Shown here one piece after another: positions 1-12,662 of a stretch of DNA of 64,000 nt. Below the pieces are notes generated by a model, which made no database searches, was not told where the DNA came from, and saw only the letters and a list, made by a program, of their open reading frames with translations. Position numbers and translations under genes: made by a program. Origin of the DNA: Orthonyx spaldingii (Eukaryota > Chordata > Aves > Passeriformes > Orthonychidae). Location: assembly GCA_013397795.1 (NCBI GenBank), contig VZTJ01000539.1, forward strand, positions 207,217 through 271,216, given 5' to 3'. How positions within the stretch are numbered: the stretch's first letter is position 1; every line of letters begins with the position of its first letter.

Positions 1-609
1 AATGCATTCAGAGCAGGTGGTTGCCTAGAGCAGAGAAATGACTGTGGTGCACAAGCAGCTGAGCTGGGACCATCATCCATTTCCTAGTTTCCTTAGGACA
101 GCAAGTTCCTAGAACTAGTTCACCTACAGTTAAAGAAGCAGGAAGAACATTTAGTTTCTATATGCAGTTTTCAGCATAGCAACTTAATTTCAAAAAGCCT
201 CTGGTAAAGCCAAAGAGGAAACCCCAAAGAGAAAGGCAGATTCCTTGTGCACCAGCTGTGTAGATGGAGTAATTTGCCTTTTTCTCCTCATTCAGAAAGC
301 ACCCCCAAACCAAGCCAAAACAACAACCCCCCAACCCTCCACCAACTTAAAAATGGTGCTGTACTAGTCTGCAGCTGTGTGAATTATTGTTAAAAGTGAT
401 GTGTGTCTTGAAAGGAATCATAGAGTGCTATGGAGAACTGCTATAGCGATTAATGGAGCAGTTTTGTTTGTATGATAGAGCTTGACAATATACTTTTCCT
501 GCTCACAGGAAGGAATCCCTGGGCATAGTTTTTATACCCAGAATTTGCTCTAGGGACAAGATTTTAGTCTGTAATATTGCTCATCCGGGAGCTGGCATCA
601 AAAGCCGTA
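1..609. other. Unique DNA upstream of the LTR, no gene seen
   Basis: I see no coding exon or RNA gene here. The only compositional feature is an A/C-rich tract at about 297-352, listed separately. The right edge is set by the start of similarity to the LTR-like repeat near 610, so the exact boundary is approximate. Confidence 0.6.
297..352. repeat. A/C-rich low-complexity tract
   Basis: Short runs of A and C alternate with almost no G or T, read on the plus strand as groups such as CCCCC, AAACC and AACAACAACC. It is the same kind of sequence, in opposite orientation, as the G/T-rich tracts near 29.5 and 63.7 kb. Such tracts are common in bird intergenic DNA. Confidence 0.6.
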
Positions 610-1824
610 TGATATGGCCCATTGTCAGTGTCTCTTCTCTTGCCAGAACACTGAACTCACTAAACACTGTGAAAAGGTGTATCAAGTGTGTGTGGCAGGT
701 TTTGATAGTGCATGCCAGGGGCTACAGGGCTGGCTTCTGTGAGAAGGTATTACAAGCTTTCCCTGTGTCTGATGGATCCAAAGCCAGCTGGCTCCAAGAT
801 GGATCTGCTGCTGGCCAAGGCTGAGCCCATCAGAGATGGTGGTAACACCTCTGGGACAAGGCAGTTAAGAAGAGAGAAAAGTTGCTGTGCAGCAGCAGTT
901 GCAGCCAGTGAGAGGAGTGAGGAGATGTGAGAGGAACAACTCTGTAGGCACGAGGGTCCATGCACAGGAGGGGCAGGAGGTGCTCCAGCTGCTGGGGCAG
1001 AGATTCCCCTGCAGCCCCTGGTGAAGACCACGGTGAGGCAGCTGTGCCCCCACAGCCCCTGGAGGTCCGTGGTGGAGCCGATGCCCACCTGCAGCCGGTG
1101 GAGAACCCCACACTGGAGCAGGTGGATGTGTCCGAAGGAGGCTGTGGCCCCGAGGGCAGCCTGTGCTGGGTGGGCTCCTGGCAGGGCCTGTGGCCCACAG
1201 GGAGAGGAGCCCATGCTGCAGCTGGCAGGTTTGCTGGCAGGACTTGTGACCCCATAGGGAACCCCTCTGTTCCCCAAGGACTGCACCCTGTGGAAGGGAC
1301 CCACGCTGGGGCAGTTCATGACCTGCAGCCTGTGGGAAGGATTCACATTGGAGAAGTTTGTAGAGAACTGTCTCCTGTGAGAGGAACCCCATGCTAGAGC
1401 AGGGGAAGAGGGTGAGGAGTCCTCCCCATGAAGAGGAAGGAGCTGCAGAGGCAAAGTGTGGTGCACTGACTGCAACCCCCATTCCTGTTTCCTTGTGCTG
1501 CTGGGAGAAAGAGTGTGGAGGTGTGTGTGTGTAGAGAAATTGGGAGTAAAATGAAACCTGAGAAGAAGGAGGGGGTGGAGGAGAAGGTGTTTTTAAGATT
1601 GTTTTACTTTTCATTATCCCACTCTGATTTGATCTGCAATAAATTAAATTAATTATTTGACAGATTGAGTCTGTTTTGCCTGTGACAGTAATGTCTGAGT
1701 GATCTCTCCATGTCTTTATCTTGACCCTTCTGTTGTATTTTGTCTCCTCTATCCAGCTGAAGAGGGGTAGCAATATAGCAGCTTTGGCTGGATGCCAGGT
1801 GACTACCAAGTCCAACCCACCACA
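610..1824 (+). mobile_element. Solo LTR-like interspersed repeat of endogenous retrovirus type (passerine)
   Basis: This roughly 1.2 kb block is more GC-rich than its flanks and matches, by memory, a repeat found in very many copies in songbird genomes. The match includes the CCAGAACACTGAACTCAC stretch near 643-660, the ACCCCTGGAGGTCC-like middle part and the closing CAACCCACCACA at about 1813-1824. I take it as an LTR because it starts with TG and ends with CA at the proposed edges, carries a polyadenylation signal (AATAAA at 1638) in the last third, and has no flanking gag, pol or env. A degenerate internal motif, CCCACGCTGGAGCAG-like, recurs at 1107, 1210, 1300, 1342 and 1387. No clean target-site duplication is visible, so the edges are approximate. 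Long open frames on both strands inside it follow from its low stop-codon density and are not genes. The exact family name would need a repeat-library search. Confidence 0.6.
1638..1643 (+). promoter_or_regulatory. Polyadenylation signal AATAAA of the LTR
   Basis: A canonical AATAAA lies about 190 bases before the 3' end of the LTR-like repeat, inside an AT-rich patch. It supports plus-strand orientation for the element. Whether it is still used cannot be seen from sequence. Confidence 0.5.
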
Positions 1825-4800
1825 GAATGTGACAATTTTTCCATATTATTTTTGGGTAAGTTTGATGGAGGAATGCAGTGGATGTGCTGGACGACAGTCA
1901 TTTCCCTCTCAGGCTACTGTTCAGCTTATTTTTCTGTATTTACGCCAAACTCACTGAAGAAAGAAACTTCTTTGACTTGCTTTTTTTTTTTTTTAACTTG
2001 GAAGTTGGTTTCAATCCTGTAATGAAGTTCAAAATCATATGGAAAAAGAGTAGAGAGACACCAACTTTATTGGCGTTTAGAAGAAACTAAAGTATGGGAG
2101 GTTATCAAGGAAAGGAAGACTTCTCTTTCTATATGATGAATTTGAAGCAGGTGTGGCTATGTTTTGAAACATGGAACTTCATTGTATTTTAGACCACTGC
2201 TGCCACCATGTGGAATAGTTTCCTCTAACTCTTCACGAGGTCTTAACCTTGTACTTGCCTTCAATCACCTGCTAGTTCATGGAACGGCAATGGGCTGGAT
2301 TTTAAAATTGTAATAATAAAAAACCTCTGTTGACTGCACCTCAGAGTCGTTAGCTTAAGGTAATGTCATTGATGCCTAATATGCTGCTTACCTAAGCAGT
2401 CACATGGTACAAAGTGGATTGGAGAAAGTGCTTGCCCTCTGCATGACAGCATTTGGAGCAAAAGGAAAATAATGGGGTTCATCACTAATGACACATGATC
2501 TTTAAAGAGAAGCAGCAGCAATTTGCTGAGTTTAACATGAGAAACTTGCACATACAAAATAGTGTACTTGGGTTAATGTAGCTGTTGCAATTGTTTGTAG
2601 TTTTTCAGTTGCTTCTCTTTGACTAGTTACTCTAGGTGACTTTTATCCTTTGCATCCTCTTTTTGCTTTGTAAAGAGGCCTGTGTCAAAAAGGTGTCCAC
2701 TTTATCAGGTCAACAGCTGCTAAAAGCTTCCTTGCTTAAGGTGTGTAATAATGGAGGACAGCATCTGCGCAAAGAAGTGTGGTGTGGCACTTTGGAGGGA
2801 GGATTTGTTTATCCTTAAGACTGCTTGGTTGGTTAACTGACAGATTATGGACTGAGGGGATTCCTTCAGTAGACAATGACACTCTGGCTGTATCACACAG
2901 CCTGTGCCACTGTGTTCCCAGGAAGGTGATTCACAGACTTGTGGATCAAAAGGGGTATCATTGATGCCATCAATATACTGTAGTTGGCAGCATTGAAATT
3001 GAATTTCTATTTTCATAAAGCACATTGTAGCTGGCAACTGGACCATGTTGTTTCCTTTTCGTGAAAGTAGTCTGCAACAATGTCTGAATACACATTTTCA
3101 GGCAGGAGTTTATCGATAACAGTTTTGGGAAAAGCTCATTTTCTCTTGACTTTGAAATTGAACATGTCAGTGATATTGAGCAGTTCAGCCATCTGAAACA
3201 GTCATTTATCAACCTGTTCACAAGGTTGTGTTACCTGAGTATTTCCTTTATGAGGAGTCTTGGCTTCATAAGACTATGAAATAATAGGGAGGTGGAGAAG
3301 TTCTAGGTCTTTTTTTTCCCCCTCTGGTGCTCCCTGATTGCAGTTGCTTGACAAATGGTAGTCACCACATGTATCACTGCACCTCATTCAAATGCATTCC
3401 TGAAATGCATTTCTGCAGTTGTGTTATCCACTGAACTCTGTGGGTGCTGGCTTCAACATAAAGAAGGCCTTTAATTTTCTCCTCTGACAAAATTGTAATG
3501 TGCTGCTTTGAAACGACTGGTTTGCAACATGTTCTGCCTGCAAGCCCCTTTCTTCCCTCACGCTCTTACTACAAATTTTGTTCTGGAGAAACAGACTCAA
3601 GACCAAATTCTTCTCTAGGCACAGAAGAGGTCCAAATGATCCAAATATTCAATAATACTTCAGACCATCCCTAGGAAGAAGTAGAAGTAGAATGTAATTT
3701 CATTTCCAGTTCTGGTTCTGGATTTTATCATTAGGACACGGATATAGTGCTGTGTTTTGTCTGTGGATGCCCATGCACTAGGATCTAGCAAGCTAATGCA
3801 GTGAAACCACTTTCTGTGGATGTATCTAGCTGACAAGTAAGTTTGCTGTCCCTGAAGGTAGCTATAATGTTTTGAAAAAACTTTTTGTCTTCTCTCATTG
3901 GGTGTAATATTAAACATGGCATGAAAAGTCAGGAACACATCATTTTAGAGATGTCAGAATGCTTTTATCTTAGAACACTTTAGCATCACGTAAGATTATA
4001 TATGCTGATATTTTACTAAAATGTAATACAAAATTAAAAGTCAGAATGAAATACAGCCTAACAGACAAAGCTAAGACATTAAATTAAATATTCCATCATA
4101 GAAATCAATATTTCAGAAGGTTTTGTTGTTGACAAAATTGTATTTGTCATCTGAAAAACCATTTTCCTGTCTGGTTGAAATCTTCTTTTAACAGGGTCTG
4201 GTTGTGAATTGCTGAATTTTGTGCTGAGAATATGGATGCATTTCAAGGAAAGTATTGAAAAGCCACTTAGATGATGATGAATCTTCATCAGTAATGTAGT
4301 GAATTAGATTTGGTATACTGGTGTAGAAAAGAATTGCTTTGTATCCAGCATCAAATTTTGATCTTAAATATTCTTTGGGTCACGTTGTATTTATCACTAG
4401 GACAGATATGTATAATCTTCCTCAGACTATAATTTGAGTACAACTGTTCCACATTTGATAGATTTGTTTAGGCAGTGTAAGAAGCAGAGGTTCCCCTGCT
4501 TGCAAGACAAGAAACAAGAAGTTACAGAATTACAGCACTGGACTGAGGCCTGTCAGTTACTGTCTTCAGGCAAGCTTGTTTCTGGATTGAAGTCTCTGTT
4601 CTACTTTGTTCCTTGTGCACAACCTTAAGGGTTTCTTTATTTTGCTTGCTATAAAAAAGGCGCTTCTAATGGAATTTAAGATTCTTTCCTTCTTGATTAA
4701 AAAACCATAATGCATCAATATTTGAATGTGGTGAATTAACGAAGTTCTTCTGAAATATCATGACTAACTTAAATTCCAGATATGTCAGAGTTCAAGTTGC

Positions 4801-7282
4801 TTTGTAAACCATAAATAGAACAGAATTTAATAAAGGACAGTTACTGTTAGTAGTGGATGTAACAGCATGTTTTAGACAGTGAACAGTTTTTTTGGTTCCA
4901 GCAATTAATATCGAAAATTCCTTCCATTTATTTGAAAGTGGCTCCTACTTTATTCAGCTTGGAAACAATCAGTTAAATGTCTTTGAGAACTTAGAAGACC
5001 AGATGTGGAAAATGGGTGAGGAATCTTTTGCATTACCTATTCCCCATTCCCCGCTTTTTTCATGTTTGAGAAATTCTTGCCAGTTTTTAAGGGTCCCAGG
5101 GGAGCCATGTCAGTGTTTAAAACTCCAAGTACATATAAAAGGCGTATGAAGAAGGATATAATATAAAAATAGTACCAGGTTCTGCTAGTGATTTCTCATA
5201 ATATTTTCTGATGAATTAGTCAGGAATTTGGCACCTCGGAAAACACAAAAGTTGTCAAAGCAAAGTTACTTTTCTGTGAATTCCTGAGTTTCTCCAGAAT
5301 GAATGTGTGTCATGTTTGGAGCCCTGTCTAGGTCCCTGTTTTTTGCTTAAGGAGTAACATTTCAAAGTCAGCAAAGGGGACTTGCACATCCAATTCCTTG
5401 TATTATTTTGGAAATTCTCTGCCAACAGTCTTCAAAATTTTTGTTTGTTTTCTCTGCTCATTCTCTTCGTTGTAACATGGTGTGTTTTCTTCCTGCAGTC
5501 TTTACTCAGACCTGGTTTCCACTGAAGTCAAACAGACCATTCAGTAGCTGACTGGTTTGGTTCCCTGTGTGAGGTTGTTTGTTTTTTTTAATAACTGTTG
5601 CAAAAATAATGCTAGTTACAGTTACCAAAACTTTTTGCTTACCTGTGCATGAACTGGTGGATGTTACTCTAGATCACAGAAACCAATGTCAATGTTCCAG
5701 TCATTATGGTGTAGTTGATTATTTTTATACTTTTCAGTTCACTGGATAGTGTAAGACATCTTTCTTTCAACTATTTTTTGGTTGATTTGGTTGGAACTCC
5801 CAATGATGACATGGCTTTTAACCAAAAGTAATGTTTTTTCTGTGTCTCAGTTCTGAATCATATCCATTTAGATGTCTGGTTTCATTAGAATCTTCCAATG
5901 CAAACAGTAGATTTGGGTTTCATTCAAAAAGTCATGTCCTGAAGTTGGATTTATTATAGGTCCAGCATTCTGTACAAAGTCAACTCCAAGAGTAAAAATA
6001 TTTATGCTTGGCAAGAATACCAAAGTTTGTTTGTGTTACCTTGTCCTGTAGAGTTAGGTCAGGAACCATCTATTTTACAGCTTTGCACCAGCATGTATTG
6101 TTTAATGAAAGAAAACATCAGCCTTCCAGGAACATCGAGAAGTATTGGCTTCTTGCCTTGATAAAGTGAATGACGACCCACTAGTAACGAATATCTTACT
6201 AAACTATCTTGTGTAATGACACACAACTGTCTGCATATCTTAAATGCTACCTTAGATAGAGACCTACATTAGTGTCTGTGAAAGAACAGCAGGTGTATTG
6301 TTAAAGTCTGTAGCAGTCACTGTTGCAGTGAAATTCGTAGTCTGGTTGGATGTCAGGTTGTCTGGCATAATTAGTCCAGGGAATCTGTGCTTAGCACTTG
6401 ATTGCTGTATCTCATTTCCAGATATTTTCGATAAGAAACAACGTTTGCCTGCTGAGAAATATTTACACACATAAACTAGAAATCCTCTTTTTCCTTTCTT
6501 ATTTGAAGTTTCCCATTGAATTTTCTGTGTCTGATTCTGTGTCATCCCCATTGCCACAAATCACACTGTATGCTCCATTGCTCAACTGTTCATGTTTATA
6601 TCATACAAGTAAAGACCTGTTTGACTGAAGGTCTTTTTGATATTTGAAAGTATTTCATTCCCCCATCAATGTTAGCTGTAACGTCACACTACTGAGAAGC
6701 TATAAGATGGATCCAATCAGACAGAGCTATAAGACAAGGCCCTCTGTCTCTTCTTATAAATAAATTGCCAGACTGAAGAGGATTATAAAGTCATGGGGCT
6801 AGCAGGAAAGTTCTTAAGTAACTTTTGATTCATGAAATTTTTTTCTCACTAGTGATAAAGCCGATGTTAGACAAGCTATCTACTTGCATACCAGTTTTCC
6901 ATGCTCTCATCTTTTTGTTCTCATTTATCATATTGACAGTACTTTCCAGGAGTGAAGAGTTATTTTTTGAGATGTTAAACCTGAATGGCTAAATAAGTTA
7001 AAAAGAAAATAAATTTGAACAAATATCATTGCCTCTGACACTACTACTTAATCCTTTAAGAGCTTTCCTCTACAGGAACCCAGGGAATTCTACATGCTTT
7101 AAGATAGACTAGAACTGTGTCAAACTAAGCAATCACTTTCAGATTTTTATACCCTGTAGCTCATCATCTGATTCATAACTTTTTATCTTGTAACAGAAGT
7201 TATAAGTTATATTCATAATGTACTGCCCTCAACAGTATTATCACTGGATGACCTTTTATTTAAAATTAAGGGAGGTTTTCCT
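1825..7282. other. Unique DNA, no gene recognised
   Basis: AT-rich single-copy-looking sequence. It holds a 14-base T run at 1981-1994. The open frames are short (mostly under 110 codons), overlap on both strands, and show no recognisable domain. I saw no CR1, LTR or satellite in it. Confidence 0.6.
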
Positions 7283-7308
7283 CCCTCCCCCCCTGCCCCC
7301 CACCCCCC
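7283..7308 (-). other. G-quadruplex motif on the minus strand (C-rich on plus)
   Basis: The plus strand has four C runs of 3, 7, 6 and 6 bases at 7283-7285, 7287-7293, 7296-7301 and 7303-7308, separated by 1, 2 and 1 bases. Read on the minus strand this fits the standard four-run G-quadruplex pattern with very short loops, and the plus strand could form an i-motif. No CpG island or gene start is visible beside it. Confidence 0.8.
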
Positions 7309-10300
7309 AAGATTTTCTTCTCCTTCAAAGAGATGTTCCTTGTTTGTTATAAATTGTACTGCTCAGGAAAATTTTCTCTCAGGACAGTTCACGTACCACA
7401 GAAATAAATGAAGATAGCTATAGAAATATTGCTTCATCTGGATTCATGTTGGAATACACAATTTGCTAGCAGCAAAAAATATCCTTCTCTCTCATCTGAA
7501 AACTGAGTAAAACATTCTTCTCTGCTCAATTTCTATATCATCAAAATACACCAAAACCTCTTGGGAAAGTTAGTCTAGTTTTCTACTCCAAAGGCAAGTA
7601 AAGCAATTGTTTCTCAGTGGCATTCATTCAAATATTTTCGAATACAAGCTCTTGGGGTGGAGGGGAGGTGGTAGCTAGACTGGGCTCCTCATGTGCCTCT
7701 GCTGAACAGTGTGGTATGTTCCTGTTGTGGATCTTTTTCACCTGTGTAAGCCCAGAGGGGACAATAGGAATGTACTGGAGTTTTACCTTAGAGACTTGGC
7801 TTGCTCGGTGGCACCTTACTTTGTAATTATTAGTAATTAGGAGGGGTTAGGGGCTTGGAGGAGCAAACTCAGCTTGGGATGAGTTTTCAGAATTGGTGGC
7901 TAGGAAAAAAAATATTTTTCCTCTCTTTATAAATTCATTATATTTGATCTGAAGTTACTGAAAGATGTGAACTATGGAACCTTGCATCAGTGTTTTTACA
8001 GTAACTCTGCAGAGGAGACCAACGTGGCAGATCATGAAAGGAAGCAATGTTGCTCATATCCTGCACAGGGCTTTAAAAATACATCCATGGTTCTAAGGGC
8101 TGCTCCGTGGTTTCCTGAAGATAAATATTTTTCAATTCAAGTAGATTTATGCCTGAACAGCCAATATACTGAAGGGTGGATTCTAATCTAAGCTTCACCT
8201 ACTGCAAATCCAGAGTAACCCAGGAGTCACTGGATTTTTCCCTTTCTATGAGATGGCTATTATATCTTTATTTGACTATTAAATCATACATTTATGTTGT
8301 TGTGGCCCTTTTGAAGGGAAATTTAATGACTGCTTTCTTTTACCCTCCTTAGTTTTGGGTATTAAGTTGATTAGGATAATCATAACTTGCAGTCTGAAAT
8401 TGCCTGGCAGTTTAATTTCTTTCTCTGACTTGTCATCTTCTAAGAAAGGGGTTTTGGGTGGGGATATAGGTATGTTTTGAAAAGAATTTTAGTTGCTGTA
8501 CAGGATATAGTTACTATTCCCTAGTCTTATGTGAAGCATTTACTTCCTTTCATTTTTGTCTTCCACTTCTATCACTTAGAACATTTTTCCTGCATGTATA
8601 TGATTTATGGTTTTTTTATCTTTTTGCTGTTTGCTTGTGATGAATTCTTATTAAATCTGGATATTTTTGACTGTGCAAGTAGGATGTCTCTTATTTAGTG
8701 TTATTTCTATATTTATCTGTAATCTTCAAGAAAAATTATTTTTGTAAATTTAGTGGAATTAATTTGTTTTGCTACATGCTTTGTATTTGTCTGTATTAAG
8801 TCTGTAATGGTTTCACTATATTTCATGCTAAGATGTGAAGCTGACATGTTTATATCAGTCATTTTCCTTTTATGGTTTTTGTTTCTCTAGATAGAGTAGA
8901 AGGTGTGGAGAGCTGGGCAAATGGAAAAGTAAAAAATGTAATTGTTGTCACAGAATACATATTTTTGTAAGTGAAACTCAAATTGGGTTTTTTTGGTGCT
9001 GGAAGTAAGACCCTTCTTTTGAACCACTGATGGCAGAGCTCAGCATCATCTTCTGGAGACGTTTTGCTTTTGCAAGAGACAGCAGCAGAATATAAATGAG
9101 AATGGCTGGGTGATGTCATTGGTAGCTGTTTTGATATATGTATATTATGTTTATCTACAGCAGTACAACAGTATGTATTTAATAGTTACCATGACTCTCT
9201 TTTCTAGATCTATATAATGGATCAAAATTACTTTGTTAAATAGTCTAATGACCAGATATTAATTCAATTGTGAAATTCTGTGTTAAAATAGTTCTCCTTT
9301 TATACCAAACCAAAACCAGCCAGGTTCTATCACAGCTTTTTTCTGCACCCTGAACCCTCTTATCACTGTCTGTCTGCCTTCTACACTGAATCCTTTGAGC
9401 ACCTCCTACAAAGCTGCCGTCATATTTCAGACATGGTGAGAGTCACTGTGAAGGAATTCCAAATTCTGAATTCCTTGAATTGATGAATGCAACCAGTCGT
9501 CATGTTTGGCTCTGATGTCAGGAAATTTGGCTTGGTGTGGTGTGTATATTTAGCCGTTTTGCTTTTCATCCAGTTCTTTCTTGGGGAAAAGAGAAAGTCA
9601 AGTGACTTTCTTGAGATCATTCATTTAGAGTCCTGTCCATTTGAAAGCATGTTTCTACACACTCCTCTTTACTGTAATAATTTCTAGGAGTGGTGTTTCT
9701 AACAAGTTACAGGTAATAATACAGCAGTGCTAAATGTGGCATAATTTGAATATTCAAAACTTCAGATTAAATTTTTATACGATTCTTATTTAAATAGTGT
9801 CAGAACCGTTCTGATGTAGCTCACATGGAACGTTTGGAGAACTGTCAGGTCCAAAACCTGACAACCCACCCATTTCCAGACCAATGTTCAAAACACCCCC
9901 AATCCATTATTATTCTAGAGCACAATGATCTCTAGATCAAAAAAATCTAGATCTAGGGATTCTCACTGTTTAGTCAAGAATCTGAATAAACTATGGAAAT
10001 ATGATCTCTTATTTTTGACTGCTCTTTTTCTGACAACACTTGTTTTGGTATGTTGTGCAATTTGCCTTGTCACTTATAAGGAATGTTTTTGAATTCCCGA
10101 AACTTACTGGATTGTGGAATTTTTATTTGTATACTTACAGTCTTAATTTATTACTGGTATTCTTTGATAACCAATTTAGTGCTTCAGGTTCAGCAGGCTC
10201 GATCCTGCTAATCTCTTACTCCCAGCTTATTGTGAACTTTTTGTGTTTAATTTGTGTTTCATGAAAAATTATGGTTTGTTGCCAGTTAACATTTAAAATG

Positions 10301-11317
10301 CAACTTTTTAGACATTAAATTAACAGTCATCTTCAAGTCTCTCTTCCATCAACTTTATCATATTGTTTTAAAACAGATTCTTGATCATCTTCAGGGTCAC
10401 CTTCAACAGTTTAATTTAGATTTTTTTTTCTGTGATTCACCTATCTGTGACACTCCCTTTTAGTCTGAAGGCAGTTTCCTTCCACTCTGACTCTAAATTT
10501 TTTTCTTTATCAGCCTTTTGTGGTACTCTAGTATGAACTTTTTGGAGTATTTTTAAATTGCATTAGTTTCCTTCCACTCAAAATCCTTGAAGGAAATAAT
10601 TATGCTGAATTTAGCTATTAGCATCCAGACTAGAGTTCAGATTAGTCTCTGTCCTGTTCCATGCTACTATTACAGCTTTTCTGAAAGCTTCATTTCTGTG
10701 TCTGGAGTCACTGGGGTTCCTCACAAGGCTCAGGTGTTCAGTGAAGACAGGATGGCAGTTCAGTTTATGACCCCTAAAACATAAGGTTTGTGCCTTTAAT
10801 GTTCTCCACTTGCCTGATGTTAATCCCACACAACTGGATCCTGACCTATTTCTTTAGTGAACTCAGAAGTCAATTGGATGCTAATATAAAAAACAAATAA
10901 ACTCCCAGCCCCAGAACCCAAGAAGCAAAACAAACAAAAAATGGTGATCCTCAAACTCATCATCTCTGCAGAGCAGAATGTGGTAGGATTTCGCAGCAAG
11001 TCTGCTGCGTGCTTCTCTAGTTGCACTGAATCATCTGTCTGTGGAGTCCATATCAGCATGCTGTGAGTCCTGTCATGGAGGATTAGAAAAAAACCCTTCC
11101 AGGAGGGATTACATGCATTCCTGAGCCACTGCACAGGGAATTTAATTAGAGTTGGGGGGAGGAAGGTAGGAATGAGACCAAGACTGTATTAGCCATTTAA
11201 TTTGGAAGAAAACTGTTGTATCAAATCATGATTATTGCAATCATTGCACCCTTGATGAACCTGCAGTAAGAGATGAGTATTCATCAGACTGCATAAATTA
11301 CAGAGAAGAAAAAAATT
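7309..11317. other. Unique DNA, no gene recognised
   Basis: AT-rich sequence without an identified repeat or exon. A minus-strand frame at 8859-9119 (86 codons) and a plus-strand frame at 7967-8191 are the more protein-like of the open stretches, but neither has a domain I recognise nor convincing splice context. Confidence 0.55.
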
Positions 11318-11975
11318 TGCATGAGGTCATCTAATCTGTCCCCTGAGGCCAGTCCCCTGTAGTACAGCTTCTAATGCTTGTCCAATCTGTTTCTAAACAC
11401 CTCACATGATGAGGCTTACTTCTCCATGGGTAGCTCGCAGGGGAATAATGTAGGAGTGACTGGGCAAAAAATAAAGCACTGTAGCTGTCTTATAACAGAG
11501 TGGCTTCAAGTGCCCATGTTGAGTGTTTGAGCTTGCCTAGTATAGACCAGAAGAGACTGAGGAAAGTGTTGTATATCCTGCTGTGTTATGGAGTCTCCTC
11601 TGAGCCCAGCCTCCTCCTTGCTGTGTGAGTCATCAAGAGTTGCACCTACCATGGCCTTCCAGCAGCCAGTCAGTTCTCACTGTGAAAGCTTTTCCCTGAT
11701 GCCTGGGCTAAATTGTCTCTGTTAGTTTAATCTCTTTATGCCTTTTTACTCTGTCTTTGAAGTAAATAATTTTTCTGTCTTCCTGATGTTTATACCCATC
11801 AGGTACTTGTAGATCCTAATCGTGTTTTTGTGTGTGTGTGTTCTCTTAATCTTCAGTAAACCAAGTTACTTTTTTTGGAGTCTTAATATTTCCTTATAAA
11901 TCAGTCCCTCTAGTCTCTTAATCATTTCTGAGCTCATACTTGATCTTCGTCCAGTTTATCAGTATTGTTCCATTA
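11318..11975 (-). mobile_element. Old CR1 LINE fragment, 3' portion
   Basis: The left end (GAGGTCATCTAATCTGTCCC at about 11323-11342) and the right part (from about 11695 to 11970, with the CTTGTAGATCCTAATCGTG and TCAGTCCCTCTAGTCTCTTA stretches) resemble the antisense of ancient, reptile-wide CR1 3' regions. The element therefore lies on the minus strand with its 3' end at left. About 200 bases in the middle (roughly 11440-11660) do not resemble CR1 and may be an insertion or a strongly diverged part. No usable reading frame remains. Divergence looks higher than in the CR1 copy at 33-35 kb. Confidence 0.65.
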
Positions 11976-12544
11976 ATGAGGAACAGGGGTGCAGGTGAGA
12001 TTTATTTATATCAGAGACACCAAATTATCTCAGTGGAGACCATCATCCAGACAGAGTGAAAAACAGTGAAACTTAATCATAATGACTAACTTGATGTGGA
12101 TTAATCTCACTGTATTTGTAACCTATACATGCAGATCTTTGCCATTTCCTCATTGTTTATTTGCTAATTAAATATTTGCTTTAATAATCTGTATATAGCT
12201 TCTGGATCAGAAATGCAAAAAGGGTTAATGACTAGAGGAGAACACAGTTTGTGAACTATGAGTACTGAAAGAACTTGTGCAGCAACTTACATGGGAAATT
12301 TTCTCTGACCATTTCTGCCTGTAGAATTCAATGGCATAAATATTGGTAATTAAGAAATGCAAAATCTAGGAGTAAGTTAAGTCCCGGTGTGAATATCCTA
12401 GAGAAATTGTATCTATGTAGCCAAAGCTTTACAATCTTTTATTTAAATACATAAATGACTCATCTTGGTCTGATAATGGCAGTGTTGTCAATGGATGTCC
12501 CACTGTTTGACACCTGTGGTAAAAGTAAAATACTGTATTTGTTT
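11976..12544. other. Unique DNA, nothing recognised
   Basis: AT-rich spacer between the old CR1 fragment and the ancient repeat tail. No exon, RNA or repeat was recognised. Confidence 0.55.
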
Positions 12545-12662
12545 CCAGGATGAAGAATTGAAGTGCAGGTATGCTAAGAGACTTTACCAGATCCAAGGCT
12601 ACAGAGCGTGGCTAAACTGAGAATTGAACCCAGTGCCCTTGATTCTCAGAGGTGTTATACCA
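12545..12662. repeat. Ancient L3/MIR-like repeat tail
   Basis: The order of short blocks (a CCAAGGCTACAGAG part, a GAATTGAACCCAGTGCCC part, then a TGTTATACCA part) resembles the conserved tail shared by L3-type CR1 elements and related ancient amniote SINEs, usually written as a 'gaacccaggtctcctgac' core followed by a 'ccactagacca' core. Similarity is by eye and partial. A 74-codon frame crossing it is fortuitous. Confidence 0.4.

Noticed and set aside
960..1397. 145-codon plus-strand frame
   Set aside because: Same LTR-like repeat. The frame reflects its internal degenerate GC-rich units.
865..1815. 316-codon minus-strand open frame, the longest in the window
   Set aside because: It lies wholly within the LTR-like repeat, overlaps other long frames on both strands, and has proline/serine/histidine-rich translation without a domain. 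It follows from the low stop density of the repeat.
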